Position numbers and translations under genes: made by a program. This document shows positions 18,589 through 28,333 of a stretch of DNA of 36,561 nt, piece by piece (within the stretch, counting starts at the first letter, position 1; every line of letters begins with the position of its first letter). Origin of the DNA: Thalassiosira profunda. Its lineage: Eukaryota > Bacillariophyta > Thalassiosirophyceae > Thalassiosirales > Thalassiosiraceae. The notes under the pieces were generated by a model. The model saw only the letters and a program-made list of their open reading frames with translations. It searched no databases and was not told the origin of the DNA. Location: positions 1 through 36,561 of the forward strand of contig JALLAP010000075.1 in the NCBI GenBank assembly GCA_036939355.1, given 5' to 3'.

Positions 18589-20468
18589 ATGAAGGATAAT
18601 ACCGACACGACGGAGCGGCGCCCATCTTCCGCAGATAGGCCCAACATCATAATCATCCTTGCCGACGACCTCGGCTTCTCCGATGTGGGATGCTTTGGCA
18701 GTGAGATCGCCACGCCCCACATCGATTCCCTCGCATACGGCGATGGCGGCCTGCGATTCACACAGATGTACAACTGTGCACGGTGCTGCCCCTCCCGCGC
18801 CTCGCTGCTGACGGGGGCGTATCCTCATCGAGCGGGGATTGGACACATGGTGTACGATGCCGGCGTGGGACCGGAATACCAGGGATATTTGAGGAAGGAC
18901 GTGGAGACGATCGCGGAGATGCTGAAGAAGGGAGACGGGGGTGGTTATTCGGCGCACATGGTGGGGAAATGGCACGCCGGGGGCGAGTACCCGCCCGATG
19001 CCACCCACGAGTGGATCCAGGAAACGATGGGAGATGAGACGCACCCCACTCCCAACCAACGTGGATTCGATACCTTTTACGGAACGCTTGGTGGAGGAGG
19101 CAGCTATTTCAAGCCCCCGTCGCTGGTGCGGAACGGGGAGGTGGTGACGGAAGCGTTACCGGAGGGATATTATTATACGGATGCGATCAACGACGAGGCG
19201 TGCAAGGTGAATTGATGTGCAGTGCAGGAGTTGAATGCTTCTTTTCGTGCTGACATGTCCACGCTGCTTGTAGTAGATTATCGAAGACGTCGCAAAGGAA
19301 GAGAGCCCGAAACCATTCTTCCTCTATGTTGCTCACTGCGCTCCTCACTGGTACGTATCGTGTCCATAACTAGCACGTGAATGCACGTGTTCTTACTAAC
19401 CATCGCAACTTCTCAAGGCCATTGCATGCGCCAAAGGACGAAATCGATAAATATCGGGGCAAGTACCTGCACGGCTGGGACAACGTGCGGGAGGAGCGGC
19501 ATGCAAGGCTTGTACAACAAAAGCTCATCCCTCCAACGTGGAACTGCTCTCCGCGGGATGACATTGCGCCGCCATGGGAGGACGTTCCAGACACCGAAAA
19601 GGAGTGGGACGATGCGCGGATGTCCACATATGCGGCTCAAATTAGCATCATGGATCGAGGCATTGGCTGGATCTTGGAAACGCTGCGACGGACTGAAATG
19701 TATGCCAACACGCTCATATTCTTCCTCTCAGACAATGGTGGGTGCGCCGAATATCTCAAAGAGAATGGCGAGGAGGGAAATTGGCCGGAATTCTACGGGG
19801 GACTAACGCGGGATGGACGCCAAATACAAGTAGGCAATCTGCAAAGCTTGCAACCGGGGGGCGAAGATACCTTCATGAGCTACGATCTTCCGTGGGCCAA
19901 CGCGTCCAATGCCCCGTTTCGCCTCTTCAAGTCCTTTGTGCACGAGGGTGGCATTTCCACGCCGTTCGTGGCACATTGGCCAGCAGTGCTCTCCTCAGCT
20001 CAGGGCAACGAGAACGATTGCGACAGAATCTGCCATTCGCCTTGGGTACTAATGGATATTGTTGCAACTTGTTTGGATGTTGCCGGTTTGCCGTTGCCGG
20101 CTCATCTAGAAGGAGAGAGTTTCTTGCCAATATTTCAGGGCGATGGTGTTGTAAGAACGAATCCCATCTTTTGGGAGCACCAAGGAAATCGGGCCGTACG
20201 GGAAGGCATGTGGAAGCTGGTGCACAGGAGATCGGATCATGAAGGCAACAGTGATGAACTTGACGAGCAGCTTGGTGATTGGGAGCTTTATAACATGGAA
20301 GAGGATCGAACGGAGCTGAACGACATTGCATCACGGCATCCAGACCGAGTCGAAACAATGAGCAACCTCTGGAAGGAGTGGGCTGCGAGGACTGGCGTGA
20401 AGCGGTGGCCGCTCCATCCCATCCCTCCGGGCGAAAAGGATTGGTCCAATCTTCCTTGGAAATGGTAG
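18589..20468 (+). CDS. Type I sulfatase (arylsulfatase-like), three exons
   Basis: Exons 18589-19206, 19277-19350 and 19418-20468 join to 580 residues; introns are 70 and 67 nt with GT-AG ends. The enzyme hydrolyses sulfate esters. The formylglycine motif C-x-P-S-R is 'CCPSR' with Cys66 as the residue to be oxidised, in the PROSITE-type context 'RCCPSRASLLTG'. Metal-binding aspartates are in 'IIIILADDLGFSDVGCFG' (~20-38), and 'HMVGKWHAGG' supplies the conserved Lys-x-His. 'FFLSDNGGC' gives the second Asp-Asn metal pair, and 'FRLFKSFVHEGGISTPFVAH' carries the lysine-rich substrate loop and the GG-(I/T)-x-x-P pattern. Length and order match arylsulfatases. Oddly, no signal peptide precedes the catalytic domain, although formylglycine is normally installed in the ER. 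A missed upstream exon is possible. The natural substrate is unknown; sulfated algal polysaccharides are a guess. Confidence 0.93.
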
Positions 20469-20584
20469 CATGAGCATAGAAAGGGAATGTATCACGATAG
20501 GATCTAGACAAGTTATTATGTACATCTTCTGGATCCTCCAAGGACCCAGAAGATAAAGAGAGAGAAGGATTGCGGAGGCCATCA

Positions 20585-23500
20585 TCAGTAGAAGCCAAAA
20601 TCGAATGTCGACGATCGCTTCGCCTTCTTCTTCGACATTGTCTTGCTCTTGCTGCGACTTTTGAATCCACCAAAGGGAAGGAGCGAGGTCAGCGATCGCC
20701 TGTCGGGCTGCGTGTCCTCGCCTTCGTCGAATCCAATGAGCTCGTCTCGCCTCTTGTCGTCGGACGGGACGGTCACCGAGGTGCCCAGCAGAGAGTCGAA
20801 GCCATCAGCGTCCACTCCATTTTCTTCGCCTGCCTTCTCCTTCCTCGGTGCCGCACTGCTGGAAGCCGAGCGGCAAATGGCACTGAGCTGGGCGTCGTCG
20901 CTGGCACTGTCTCCGCCGGGGGCGAGGGGACAAGGAACGTTCTCCTTTGGCGTATCCTCCTTGGGCGTCACCTCGGAAGGTTTGGCCAACGCATCCTCTG
21001 CGCTCGAGGCATCGGCCGCCTTCGCCGTCATCTGTTCCACCCGAGTGGTCTCCTTCAGGCGCTTGCTCCTCCTGGGGCTCTTCGCAGCGTCCACGTCCGA
21101 CTGGCTCCTCTTCTTGTTGGCTCCTCGCTCGATGACGATGGCCTCGCCGACGCTTCGTTGCCCAACGGTGATTCTCACTGTCACCTTCGACGCGTTTTGA
21201 GCAGCTTCGTTGTTCGTGCCTTTTTGTTTCGACGAAGCGTTATCAACCCGACACTTCGCTGACAGAGTAGGCGATGGTGAAGCTGCCGTCCTCCCCGCGG
21301 CTTTCGAACTAGGCTTCGCCTCACTCAACGGTGATGCTTTCTTGGCAACCTTGCCCCTCGCCTTTGCATTCCTCGAAAGGACAAGGCTCTGCCGCGTTGG
21401 AATGGACACAGAGTCGCTGTCGTCCGAGTCGCTCGCGTCCAGAATGTGCCTCCCGGCCTTCTTCGTCGAGACTGGGGACTTGGCGGCCGAGAAATCGTGG
21501 CGCAGGCCAGCGGTCAATGTCACCGCGTTGGTACTGGAGCGGGCGTGCGATGACTTCCTATTCTTGGCACGGTTGTGTTGTTGAGGCGTCGACTTCTGAG
21601 TGAACGGCGTCGATTTGACCGACACGCCTCCGCGAGGAATCTGCGTCGGTCCGCGATTGTGTTGCAGAGGCGAGCTGCTCTTTGCCGCAGAATGGTTCCG
21701 TCTCGCCCCCGTACTCCTCATGGGAGTAGTCCTGCTGCTGGCTCTTTCGCGGCCAGGTCCCGCGTTCTCCTTCTCGGTCGCAACCGAATCACGCGTCTCG
21801 ATGCTGGCCTCGTCACCGGCCGTCTCGTCGTCTCCAGCAGAAGGGCTGTTGCGTTTCGCCGCCCCTGCATTGCCTCCACTGGCACCGATGGCGCCCTTCA
21901 GCTCGTCGGCAAACTCCCGAAGATCGCCCTTCGCCGCCTCGACGGCCCCATCGAGCGCACCGGCGACGCGCTTCTTCGCCTCCACCTCCACCAGGGCCCG
22001 CACCTCCGACGACATCTCCTTCATCGTCCCGCGCGCCCGCTCGGACAGGTCGTTCATCGCCTGGCTCTTGAGCGTTCGCAGCGACAATTCGTGCTCGTGC
22101 GCGCTCGAGGCGATGCGGGTCGAGAACGCGTCCATCGAGCTCTGGAGGGTGGTCCGCAGCGCGTCGAGCTTTGCGCGTTCTTCTCGCAGCTCCTTCCGCG
22201 CCCGCTCGTTCTCGAGGGCGAACTCCCGCCGCGAAGCTTCGAGGAGCTCGCGCTGGCGCTTCATTTCGCGAGACGCGGCCAGGAATTCCTCCGCCCGGCC
22301 GTGGATGTCGAGCGTGGAGGCGGTGCCCGCGCTCGCGGCATCGTCTCCTTTCTCCTCCTTGTCGTGTTGCGCCGCGCTCGCACCGTCCCTCGCGTCGTCC
22401 TTTGCTTCGGATGATGCGTTTTCCGGGGCTCGCTGCTCGTAGGCCATTGGCTCAGCCTTCCGTTCGGTGACCTTCGTTGCGATCGGTGGAGCGTGAGATG
22501 TGGCCACAGACGCCTTCTCCAAGGGCGCCGGCAACTTCTGAGCCTCATCGTTGGTTGCTTCCGGCAACTTCTCGATTGCCTCATCTTCACCGGCCCGCTT
22601 CTGTCCCGGCATCGCATCGCGAGATGGTTCTGCGGCGCCACCGTCTCTGCGATCAACCTTCGAGCGAGGTTCGGGCCTCGGCGTGGATGCCAGTGGTTGC
22701 GCCTGCCTCTCCGTCATCTCTCCGCCCGGCAGAGAGTTTCCACCCACATAGCCACCGGCAGCCGAACGGTGACCGGCAGTCCGAGGATCCAAGCCCGACG
22801 CAGCCGGCACCTCGCGCGACGATCCAAGTGCGTGCCGCGGCGCCATCGCACGCGACGGAGGCCGGGGCGTCGTCGACGCCGTTCCCAACAGCGACCGCGA
22901 CGGCCCGCCCATCCCCGACCGCCCCAACTGCATGCCCGTACCACCCAACACACTCCGCGACGAACCCCGCGCGGCACCTCCCAGCGTAGTGGCACCAATA
23001 ACGCTGCCCCCCGCCGGGGCCAAGCGGGCCCGTCCCTTCCGAAACGGCGTCATCAGCGCGCTCGCCGCGCCCGCGAGGCCCCGACTGGCGGCCGTGCGGA
23101 GCCGCGACGGGGTGGGAAGGGACGCGAGGGTGTGCGAGAGGGTCCCGACGGGGCGGACGGCCGTCCGGGCGTTGTGTGCGCTCGGCGCGCGCCTGTGAGA
23201 AGGGATCGGGGTGCGCAGCATCGCCGGTGGTTGCTGGGGGCGGGACGCCCGCGCCTTTAGACGGGGCACCCCGGATCCGAGGGCGGTGGAATCGTCGTCG
23301 TCCCGGCGCCTTGCACTTGTGACCGACGGCGCCCCCTTCCTCCCCGAATGCGCCAACGATTGCCTCTGCTGCGGCTGCTCCCGCGGCCTCCCCCCACTGG
23401 TTCCGGAAGGCCTCCCGCCCGACGCCCTGCTGCTGCCGTTGCTCGCCGGCCTCGTCCCCGAACTCGGCCTCCCATGGCTCCCCGCCCGGCTGCCCATCGA

Positions 23501-24352
23501 GCCCGGCCGTTCGTTCGCTCCCCGCCGTCCCGTCGACGTGGGACGGCTCGCCTGGCTCAGCAGCGGCTGGCTCCGCTGGCTCGAGCGGAGGCTGGCGTCG
23601 TCCTCTGCCTCCTCCCGGGCGCGGGATCGATGCTGGGACGAGGCCTGCCGAAGCTGTCTCTCCCCCGCGCGCCCCCCGCCAATGCCGGAAAGGCTGCGCT
23701 GAGATGGCTGCGGCTGCCGCCCCCTCCCCGGCAAATTCAGACCACTTCCCCCACGACTGCTGCTGCTGCCGGAGCGGTGGTTGAGCATCCGCCCCTCGGG
23801 CTGGGATAATCCCCGGCCTCCCCCAATGCCGGACTCGCGAGCTGGCTCGCGACTGGCACGCCCCAACGACGACGGCCGGCCCTCCCCTCCCCCGCCCCTG
23901 TGGCCCAAACTCCTCCCCCTCCGCCCGCTCCGCAGCGACTTCATCGATCGCACCGACGGACCGTCGCTCAGTTGGCTGAGCGTCACCTGGCTCAGATCGT
24001 ACTCCTCGCGGGCGTCGATGTTCCCCTGGAGGGGGAGGTATTCGATTCCGCCCGCCTCCTCCTGGAAGATTTCCTCGTGGGAGAAGGCCGTCCGCCGCTG
24101 CGCCTGCTGATTTTGATGGGGCGGCTGCTGCGGGGGAAGGTCGTGGCGGAGCGGGGGTTGCCGGAGCGGGGGTTGGTGATTTTGGAAGCGCGGGAGCCCC
24201 CCGGCATTTTCGCGACTGCCGCCCTCGCGGCCCGCGTTGCCGTCGCCGCCGCCGCCGGCCCGCGCCGCCGAGCGCCCGCTAGCGCCGGAGCGCTGGGAGC
24301 CGAACGTCACCCCCGACGGCCGGCTGAGGTACTGCCGGGCGTAGGACGACAT
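20585..24352 (-). CDS. 1255-residue disordered protein with central coiled coil
   Basis: A single long frame runs from ATG 24352 to TGA at 20587-20585. The first ~650 residues are low-complexity (Arg, Ser, Gly, Pro, Gln). Residues ~680-810 form a clear coiled coil rich in Glu, Arg and Ala ('RELLEASRREFALENERARK', 'ELREERAKLDALRTTLQSS', 'VEVEAKKRVAGALDGAVEAA'). The C-terminal ~400 residues are basic, with Lys/Arg clusters such as 'KSPRRSKRLKE' and 'KSRSKSKTMSKKKAKR' that look like nuclear localisation or nucleic-acid-binding signals. It ends 'FDFGFY'. No enzyme or known domain is seen. A structural or chromatin/cytoskeleton scaffold role is only a guess. The gene is convergent with the sulfatase (116 nt between stops) and divergent from the ubiquitin-fusion gene. 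Confidence 0.78.
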   Translation of the reverse strand: MSSYARQYLSRPSGVTFGSQRSGASGRSAARAGGGGDGNAGREGGSRENAGGLPRFQNHQPPLRQPPLRHDLPPQQPPHQNQQAQRRTAFSHEEIFQEEAGGIEYLPLQGNIDAREEYDLSQVTLSQLSDGPSVRSMKSLRSGRRGRSLGHRGGGGEGRPSSLGRASREPARESGIGGGRGLSQPEGRMLNHRSGSSSSRGGSGLNLPGRGRQPQPSQRSLSGIGGGRAGERQLRQASSQHRSRAREEAEDDASLRSSQRSQPLLSQASRPTSTGRRGANERPGSMGSRAGSHGRPSSGTRPASNGSSRASGGRPSGTSGGRPREQPQQRQSLAHSGRKGAPSVTSARRRDDDDSTALGSGVPRLKARASRPQQPPAMLRTPIPSHRRAPSAHNARTAVRPVGTLSHTLASLPTPSRLRTAASRGLAGAASALMTPFRKGRARLAPAGGSVIGATTLGGAARGSSRSVLGGTGMQLGRSGMGGPSRSLLGTASTTPRPPSRAMAPRHALGSSREVPAASGLDPRTAGHRSAAGGYVGGNSLPGGEMTERQAQPLASTPRPEPRSKVDRRDGGAAEPSRDAMPGQKRAGEDEAIEKLPEATNDEAQKLPAPLEKASVATSHAPPIATKVTERKAEPMAYEQRAPENASSEAKDDARDGASAAQHDKEEKGDDAASAGTASTLDIHGRAEEFLAASREMKRQRELLEASRREFALENERARKELREERAKLDALRTTLQSSMDAFSTRIASSAHEHELSLRTLKSQAMNDLSERARGTMKEMSSEVRALVEVEAKKRVAGALDGAVEAAKGDLREFADELKGAIGASGGNAGAAKRNSPSAGDDETAGDEASIETRDSVATEKENAGPGRERASSRTTPMRSTGARRNHSAAKSSSPLQHNRGPTQIPRGGVSVKSTPFTQKSTPQQHNRAKNRKSSHARSSTNAVTLTAGLRHDFSAAKSPVSTKKAGRHILDASDSDDSDSVSIPTRQSLVLSRNAKARGKVAKKASPLSEAKPSSKAAGRTAASPSPTLSAKCRVDNASSKQKGTNNEAAQNASKVTVRITVGQRSVGEAIVIERGANKKRSQSDVDAAKSPRRSKRLKETTRVEQMTAKAADASSAEDALAKPSEVTPKEDTPKENVPCPLAPGGDSASDDAQLSAICRSASSSAAPRKEKAGEENGVDADGFDSLLGTSVTVPSDDKRRDELIGFDEGEDTQPDRRSLTSLLPFGGFKSRSKSKTMSKKKAKRSSTFDFGFY

Positions 24353-24714
24353 CGCTGGGAGGGGGGGTTGACGTCAAGGAGTGGACGCTGTTGCTTTTGC
24401 CGCTTCTCGCTCGAGTTGCTGTCCTCGTCAGGTCCCGCCTGAATTCCTACGTACGTTATTACTGGTTCCTCGCGTACGACTCGTGACAGAGTCACTCTTC
24501 ATTTCCGCCCCCGCCCTCCCCTCCCTACCCTCCCCCCTCGTCGCCACCGGTCGGAAGCAGCGCGTCTCTAGGCGCCAACGAACCGTCGGTAAGTGGTTCG
24601 CCGTCCCCTTGCCCCAACTTTCGTTGCGGTAGCGTCGCGTATTGATGTTTTGTTCGAATCCTCACCTACAGTACACTCTCAACACTGCGGTATCTTTTGT
24701 TGTTGCAGGGAAAG
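24353..24714. promoter_or_regulatory. Bidirectional promoter with perfect CRE palindrome and spliced leader
   Basis: This 362-nt region separates divergent starts at 24352 (minus) and 24715 (plus). TGACGTCA, a perfect bZIP/CRE palindrome, lies at 24369-24376. A GTGAC/GTCAC inverted pair lies at 24483-24487 and 24491-24495. A 5'-leader intron for the plus gene is proposed at 24589-24708 (GTAAGT...TTGCAG, 120 nt). No ATG occurs in the upstream exon sequence, so that exon is untranslated. CRE-type motifs are known CO2/cAMP-response elements in diatom promoters; use of this one is inference. Confidence 0.55.
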
Positions 24715-25701
24715 ATGATCGTTATGCCACCGAAAGGCGCGGAAATCCGCAGCTTGGACGATCTAAAGAGTAGCGCCGGCGAGGATTGGCCGGCCGGATA
24801 CAAGATCACTGGCGCCCGCCCTCTCGGGCGCAAGTTGGAGAACGGACCAATCTCCGGCGTCGCATTCGAAGGGCGGACCGGAGAGGATGGCAAACTCTTC
24901 ATCGATATGCCTCTCTTGTTCGTGGAGGAAAGCGGCGAAATCTTTACTCAGCCTGATAGCATCTGCCTCTTCGGCGGATCCGCTCCGGCACCTCCTCTCT
25001 GCACCTCGTTCCCCCTCAGGTGGCACGATAAGCACTGCGGACTGAAGGTTGATATGATGCCGCCGCCGCCAGAGGAGGGGGTTTCGTTCCAGCTATTTGT
25101 CAAGACTCTCACGGGGAAGTCCATCACCCTGACTGTGAAACCGACTGACACCATCGAAAGCGTCAAAGTGTTGATCGGGGGAGTGGAGGACATCCCTCCC
25201 GATCAGCAGCGCCTCATCATTGCTGGAAAGCAGCTGGAGGATGGGCGCAACATCGTTGCCGGAAAGCAGCTGGAGGATGGCCGCTCCCTGAGCGACTACA
25301 ACATCCAAAAGGAGAGCGAGTTGTACTTGGTGCTGCGCCTCCGCGGCGGAATGTACCACGAATCTTCGGGGAGGAGGGGATTTGATGTGATGGGATACGG
25401 CTCGCCCGCGACAGTCATCGTCAAAGTCAAATACGGCCCAGGCGATGCTGATGAGTTAGTACTCGAAGTAGACGGGGACGCAACCAAGGATTCCCTGCTC
25501 CAGACGGTGAAGGAACGGGTCGAAGAGATCAGGGATCTTGAGAGCAAAGTGGATGCCATTCGGAGTGGAAAGGGAAGGGGCGAGGGCGAAGGTGAACACG
25601 AGAATGAGGACGAGGATGGGGATGACGAGCCTTCCTGCTCTCCGCCCAGCAAAAAGCAGAAGACCGACGATAACCTCAGCGAGGCCGGAGGCAACGAGTA
25701 G
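24715..25701 (+). CDS. Diverged ubiquitin-domain fusion protein with duplicated Lys48 loop
   Basis: The 328-residue product starts at ATG 24715, six bases after a splice acceptor (TTGCAG). Residues 1-~120 are unrecognised. Residues 125-212 are ubiquitin-like: '[20 protein letters not shown]', '[20 protein letters not shown]', '[14 protein letters not shown]', '[20 protein letters not shown]' and GG. The domain is 12 residues longer than ubiquitin because 36 nt (25216-25251) are tandemly repeated (25252-25287), giving two AGKQLEDGR loops with lysines 172 and 184 at the Lys48 site. Lys6, Lys11, Lys27 and Lys63 equivalents are kept; Lys29 and Lys33 are lost (Leu, Val). After RGG comes '[12 protein letters not shown]', a tail seen in other ubiquitin-domain proteins, then a short coiled coil and an acidic, nuclear-signal-like tail ('[11 protein letters not shown]'). 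Whether the RLRGG is cleaved is unknown. Confidence 0.88.
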   Translation: MIVMPPKGAEIRSLDDLKSSAGEDWPAGYKITGARPLGRKLENGPISGVAFEGRTGEDGKLFIDMPLLFVEESGEIFTQPDSICLFGGSAPAPPLCTSFPLRWHDKHCGLKVDMMPPPPEEGVSFQLFVKTLTGKSITLTVKPTDTIESVKVLIGGVEDIPPDQQRLIIAGKQLEDGRNIVAGKQLEDGRSLSDYNIQKESELYLVLRLRGGMYHESSGRRGFDVMGYGSPATVIVKVKYGPGDADELVLEVDGDATKDSLLQTVKERVEEIRDLESKVDAIRSGKGRGEGEGEHENEDEDGDDEPSCSPPSKKQKTDDNLSEAGGNE

Positions 25702-26138
25702 GCGGTTAGAAAGCACGGGAAAGTGGTTCCCAGCGTGAAGCGTGCAAGGTGTCGTTGGGGATTGCGATGCATAGGTACTGCAGTTTATATCGAAGATGTT
25801 ACTGAATTGGACTGTGTTGATCAGGTCTATTGTAGTGCTTCTTTTGTTATGCTATCTGTCACGCTAAGCAACAGGCATTCTCTTTCGTTTGGATGCGGCG
25901 TGTGCAGCCAAACGAAAGAGAAGCGCTCCTTGTTTATCTGCTCGTCTGAGGAAGATGTCAAGGAATTTTGCGTAGGTATTTGAGCGCCCCCAGCAGTCAG
26001 CTCTCAGTTTACATTCATAGAATGTGGAGAGCCTCTTCACTGGTAAGGACAGCAACCTTTCCTTTCCTTTCACTGAGCTTAGACCAGACGGGGAGAAATT
26101 TTCGCCTTGCAACGATACACTCTCGGCAGCTTACATGT
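25702..26138. other. Intergenic region between convergent genes, holding a hairpin
   Basis: This 437-nt AT-rich region lies between the stop codons of the ubiquitin-fusion gene (plus) and the AlkD-like gene (minus). Apart from the 15-bp hairpin at 25878-25922 I see no gene. Confidence 0.5.
25878..25922. repeat. Perfect 15-bp inverted repeat, 15-nt loop
   Basis: TTCTCTTTCGTTTGG (25878-25892) is perfectly complementary to 25908-25922, leaving a 15-nt loop. It sits between two convergent genes, 177 nt beyond the stop of one and 217 nt from the stop of the other. It could act in 3'-end formation, be a small-RNA-like hairpin, or be a transposon footprint. Confidence 0.8.
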
Positions 26139-26965
26139 TCATTTTTCATAGCTCAGCAGTTGCTTTTGCAGGGGCTTGTCCATCTTCTCGATGGCGTATC
26201 GCAACCCTTCCCGCGAAAAGTCCCTGTAGTGCTCCTTTATGAATGCGATCACTGCCGGCTTGTCCACCAAAGATAGCTCCCGCAACACCCACCCGGCGCC
26301 CAGCTGAGGGAAGCGTTTGGGATTTTTAACAACATTGGTTGCAATACGAATATATCGTCGTTGTAATTGCCGTGCCGGGCGAGGCACACGAAGGATACGC
26401 AGCTCGCCCGTTGCTTCCAATCGTTGGGGCTTCGGCACCAGGCTTGGACCTCCGGGGCGTGGTCGGGGTTGCGCTCGATCAATTTGCGCACCACCTGCGA
26501 GGACAGGCCGTCGCACGTCGCCCAATCTTGCACGTATCTCTCGATAAATCCGCCCAGAGTGTCGATCACCCGCGGCTCCTCTTCGATCTGCTTTAGGTTT
26601 GCTGGTACGCCCAGCAGGTACACTCCGAGCATCTTCTTTTCCCCGTGCGAGGCCTCGAGCAGAGACTCTGATGTGTTCAGCAAACTCTTGGCTGTCCACT
26701 CGCTCTCATGCTGCGCCTGCACCTTCTTGATCATTGATCGCAGCGCGGGGCTCTTGATGCCGTAAAATGGGTGGCTACCTTTGAAATATCGCTCCATCTG
26801 GGCGGCGTGTTTGGGATTCCGGGCATCCTCGCACTCCTCATCCAGAAATTGCAGCACCGAGGCATTTCCCGCCGTCATGCCTCGACACGGGCGAAGCCTG
26901 CCCACCGCGGCGGGCTTCCGAGCGCAGACGACGAAGAGGGACGACGCCGTCGCCAGCAGGCCCAT
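26139..26965 (-). CDS. AlkD-like DNA alkylation repair protein (one-base frameshift)
   Basis: This HEAT-like-repeat DNA glycosylase family removes alkylated bases. In the first frame (ATG 26965) the N-terminus 'MGLLATASSLFVVCARK' looks like an organelle-targeting or membrane segment, then 'KGSHPFYGIKSPALRSM' opens the AlkD domain. AlkD functional positions are visible: Trp and Asp in 'QDWATCDGLSS' (W-x-x-x-D), Arg in 'NDWKQRASCVSF', and Trp in 'LGAGWVLRELSL'. The last lies in a different frame. The frame changes near 26350-26347, between 'NYNDDIF' and 'RIATNVVKNPKRFPQ'. Adding one base there makes 276 codons and restores the family sequence to the stop at 26141-26139. A missed C in a short run is the likely cause; a real disabling mutation cannot be excluded. 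No intron fits. Confidence 0.85.
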
Positions 26966-27534
26966 CAATAAGCAGGATACCGGAGCCGCACAGGATACCG
27001 CAAGCTAGAAGAGGCCTCTAGAGCCAGAAGCAACCGTTGGCCCTGGATTTTTTCTGACGCAAATGTGTCACCGCTGATGCCGAGGAAGGCGGCGGCGTTG
27101 ATGGGTTGATGGGAGGAGAAGGCCTTCTTTCTCAGCGCGTGATGTCTTGTGTCACGAGGTGGGGGCTGGCTGAGGGAACAAAGGAAGAGCTTTGTTGGAA
27201 ATGGATACTCTATCTACGGCAACAAAGCGCGATGTTGTGTTTGGAAGTAGATAGTACGATGCAGCTGCCGCTGCTGCGAAGGTTCATCCCACGACTCGCC
27301 TGAACAGAAATGACGCCCTCTCCTCCGTCGACTCCGTTTCAGCGCAACAGAGCCAAACAACCGAGCGAGGAACAAAGCAAAGCCATCTCGCAACGCCGCG
27401 GCCAGCCCCCATAACATTCCAACGGAATCGACAATCAAACCCCCAAGCAACGCGCAAAACGGCCCGCACCAACTCTTCAAATTCATGCGCATAAAATCGC
27501 AACCGCCGTCGTCCTGTTTTGACCCCCAAGCACC
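26966..27534. other. Divergent intergenic region
   Basis: This 569-nt stretch lies between the AlkD-like gene (minus) and the small mitochondrial-type gene (plus). It presumably holds both promoters. I see no coding frame, RNA gene or notable repeat. Confidence 0.45.
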
Positions 27535-28022
27535 ATGATCGCCATCTCGTCCCTTCGCCGGTCCGCCATCGCCCCGGCCAACGCCGTCGCCCGGAGGCAC
27601 CTCTCGTTCGCGTGCGCCAGCTCGGTCAACAAGCTCAACGACATCTTCGAGCAGTATCGCCAGGAGAAGTGAGTAGTCGTTCCATTTTGCTCCGCGTTCA
27701 CTGCTTTGTCTTTGCTCATCACATGTGCACACTACTTCCTTGACTGGCCCACAGCTACTCGCAAGAATTCCCCGGGCGCTTCCAGAAGGACATCGTCAAG
27801 GCCGCCACCATCAATTCGCCGTCCACCCGCGAGCTCGCCGTCTCCGCCGACGGCATCTGGCACGTCCTTCAGAACGTCGGCATGAATGACCGCATCGCCC
27901 GCTCCGAAATTGAAGAGATCGTGAGCGAGCTGGGCGAGTGCCCTCACGGCTTCGACGAGAAGAGCTCGTGCGCCATCTCGGCCGACCAGATGCTGCGTCT
28001 CATGTCGAAGAATTGGGCGTGA
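27535..28022 (+). CDS. Small protein with mitochondrial presequence, EF-hand-like helices
   Basis: Exon 1 (27535-27668) and exon 2 (27755-28022) join to 133 residues; the intron 27669-27754 (86 nt, GTGAGT...CACAG) splits an Asn codon. The N-terminus 'MIAISSLRRSAIAPANAVAR' is Arg/Ala/Ser-rich without acids, typical of a mitochondrial presequence. The mature part has alternating helices ('KLNDIFEQYR', 'VSADGIWHVLQNVGMNDRIA', 'SEIEEIVSELG', 'ISADQMLRLMSKNW') spaced like an EF-hand pair, but the calcium loops are not intact. 'ECPHGFDEKSSC' replaces one loop. I do not recognise a named family. The start has good context (caccATGA), and the clean splice and presequence argue it is a real gene. Confidence 0.82.
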
Positions 28023-28333
28023 GGAGGAGGGACCGGCATGATTTTCAAGCAATGTCGCCCCTCGGGAAGACACGCGGCTACGAGCGCTGCGTTCTTTGTC
28101 TGAGATGAATTTCACCGCTGTCGCCTGGCAGCAAATCGATAGATAGAATGCACAGAATTGAACATAAGATAGAGAGATCCAGATGGATACACCCCCAGAG
28201 TGAGTTCGGATGTTGGGCGGAGAGCAAGTATCGATGGGCAGGTTCACTCTCTTTTATTGTTGCAATTGAGAGCAGCAGGCTGATTGGTCTGAATTGCTTT
28301 GCACTCCAAATCGACGATGCAACATCTCTCCGA
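28023..28333. other. Intergenic region between convergent genes
   Basis: This 311-nt AT-rich region lies between two 3' ends. Nothing beyond likely 3' UTRs was seen. Confidence 0.45.

Noticed and set aside
21575..22442. Two ~280-codon plus-strand frames opposite the coiled-coil protein
   Set aside because: They are antisense shadows; the minus-strand frame is 1255 codons with a proper coiled coil.
24650..24660. GTTCGAATCC in the leader intron, resembling a tRNA T-loop
   Set aside because: No matching acceptor stem, anticodon arm or A-box upstream.
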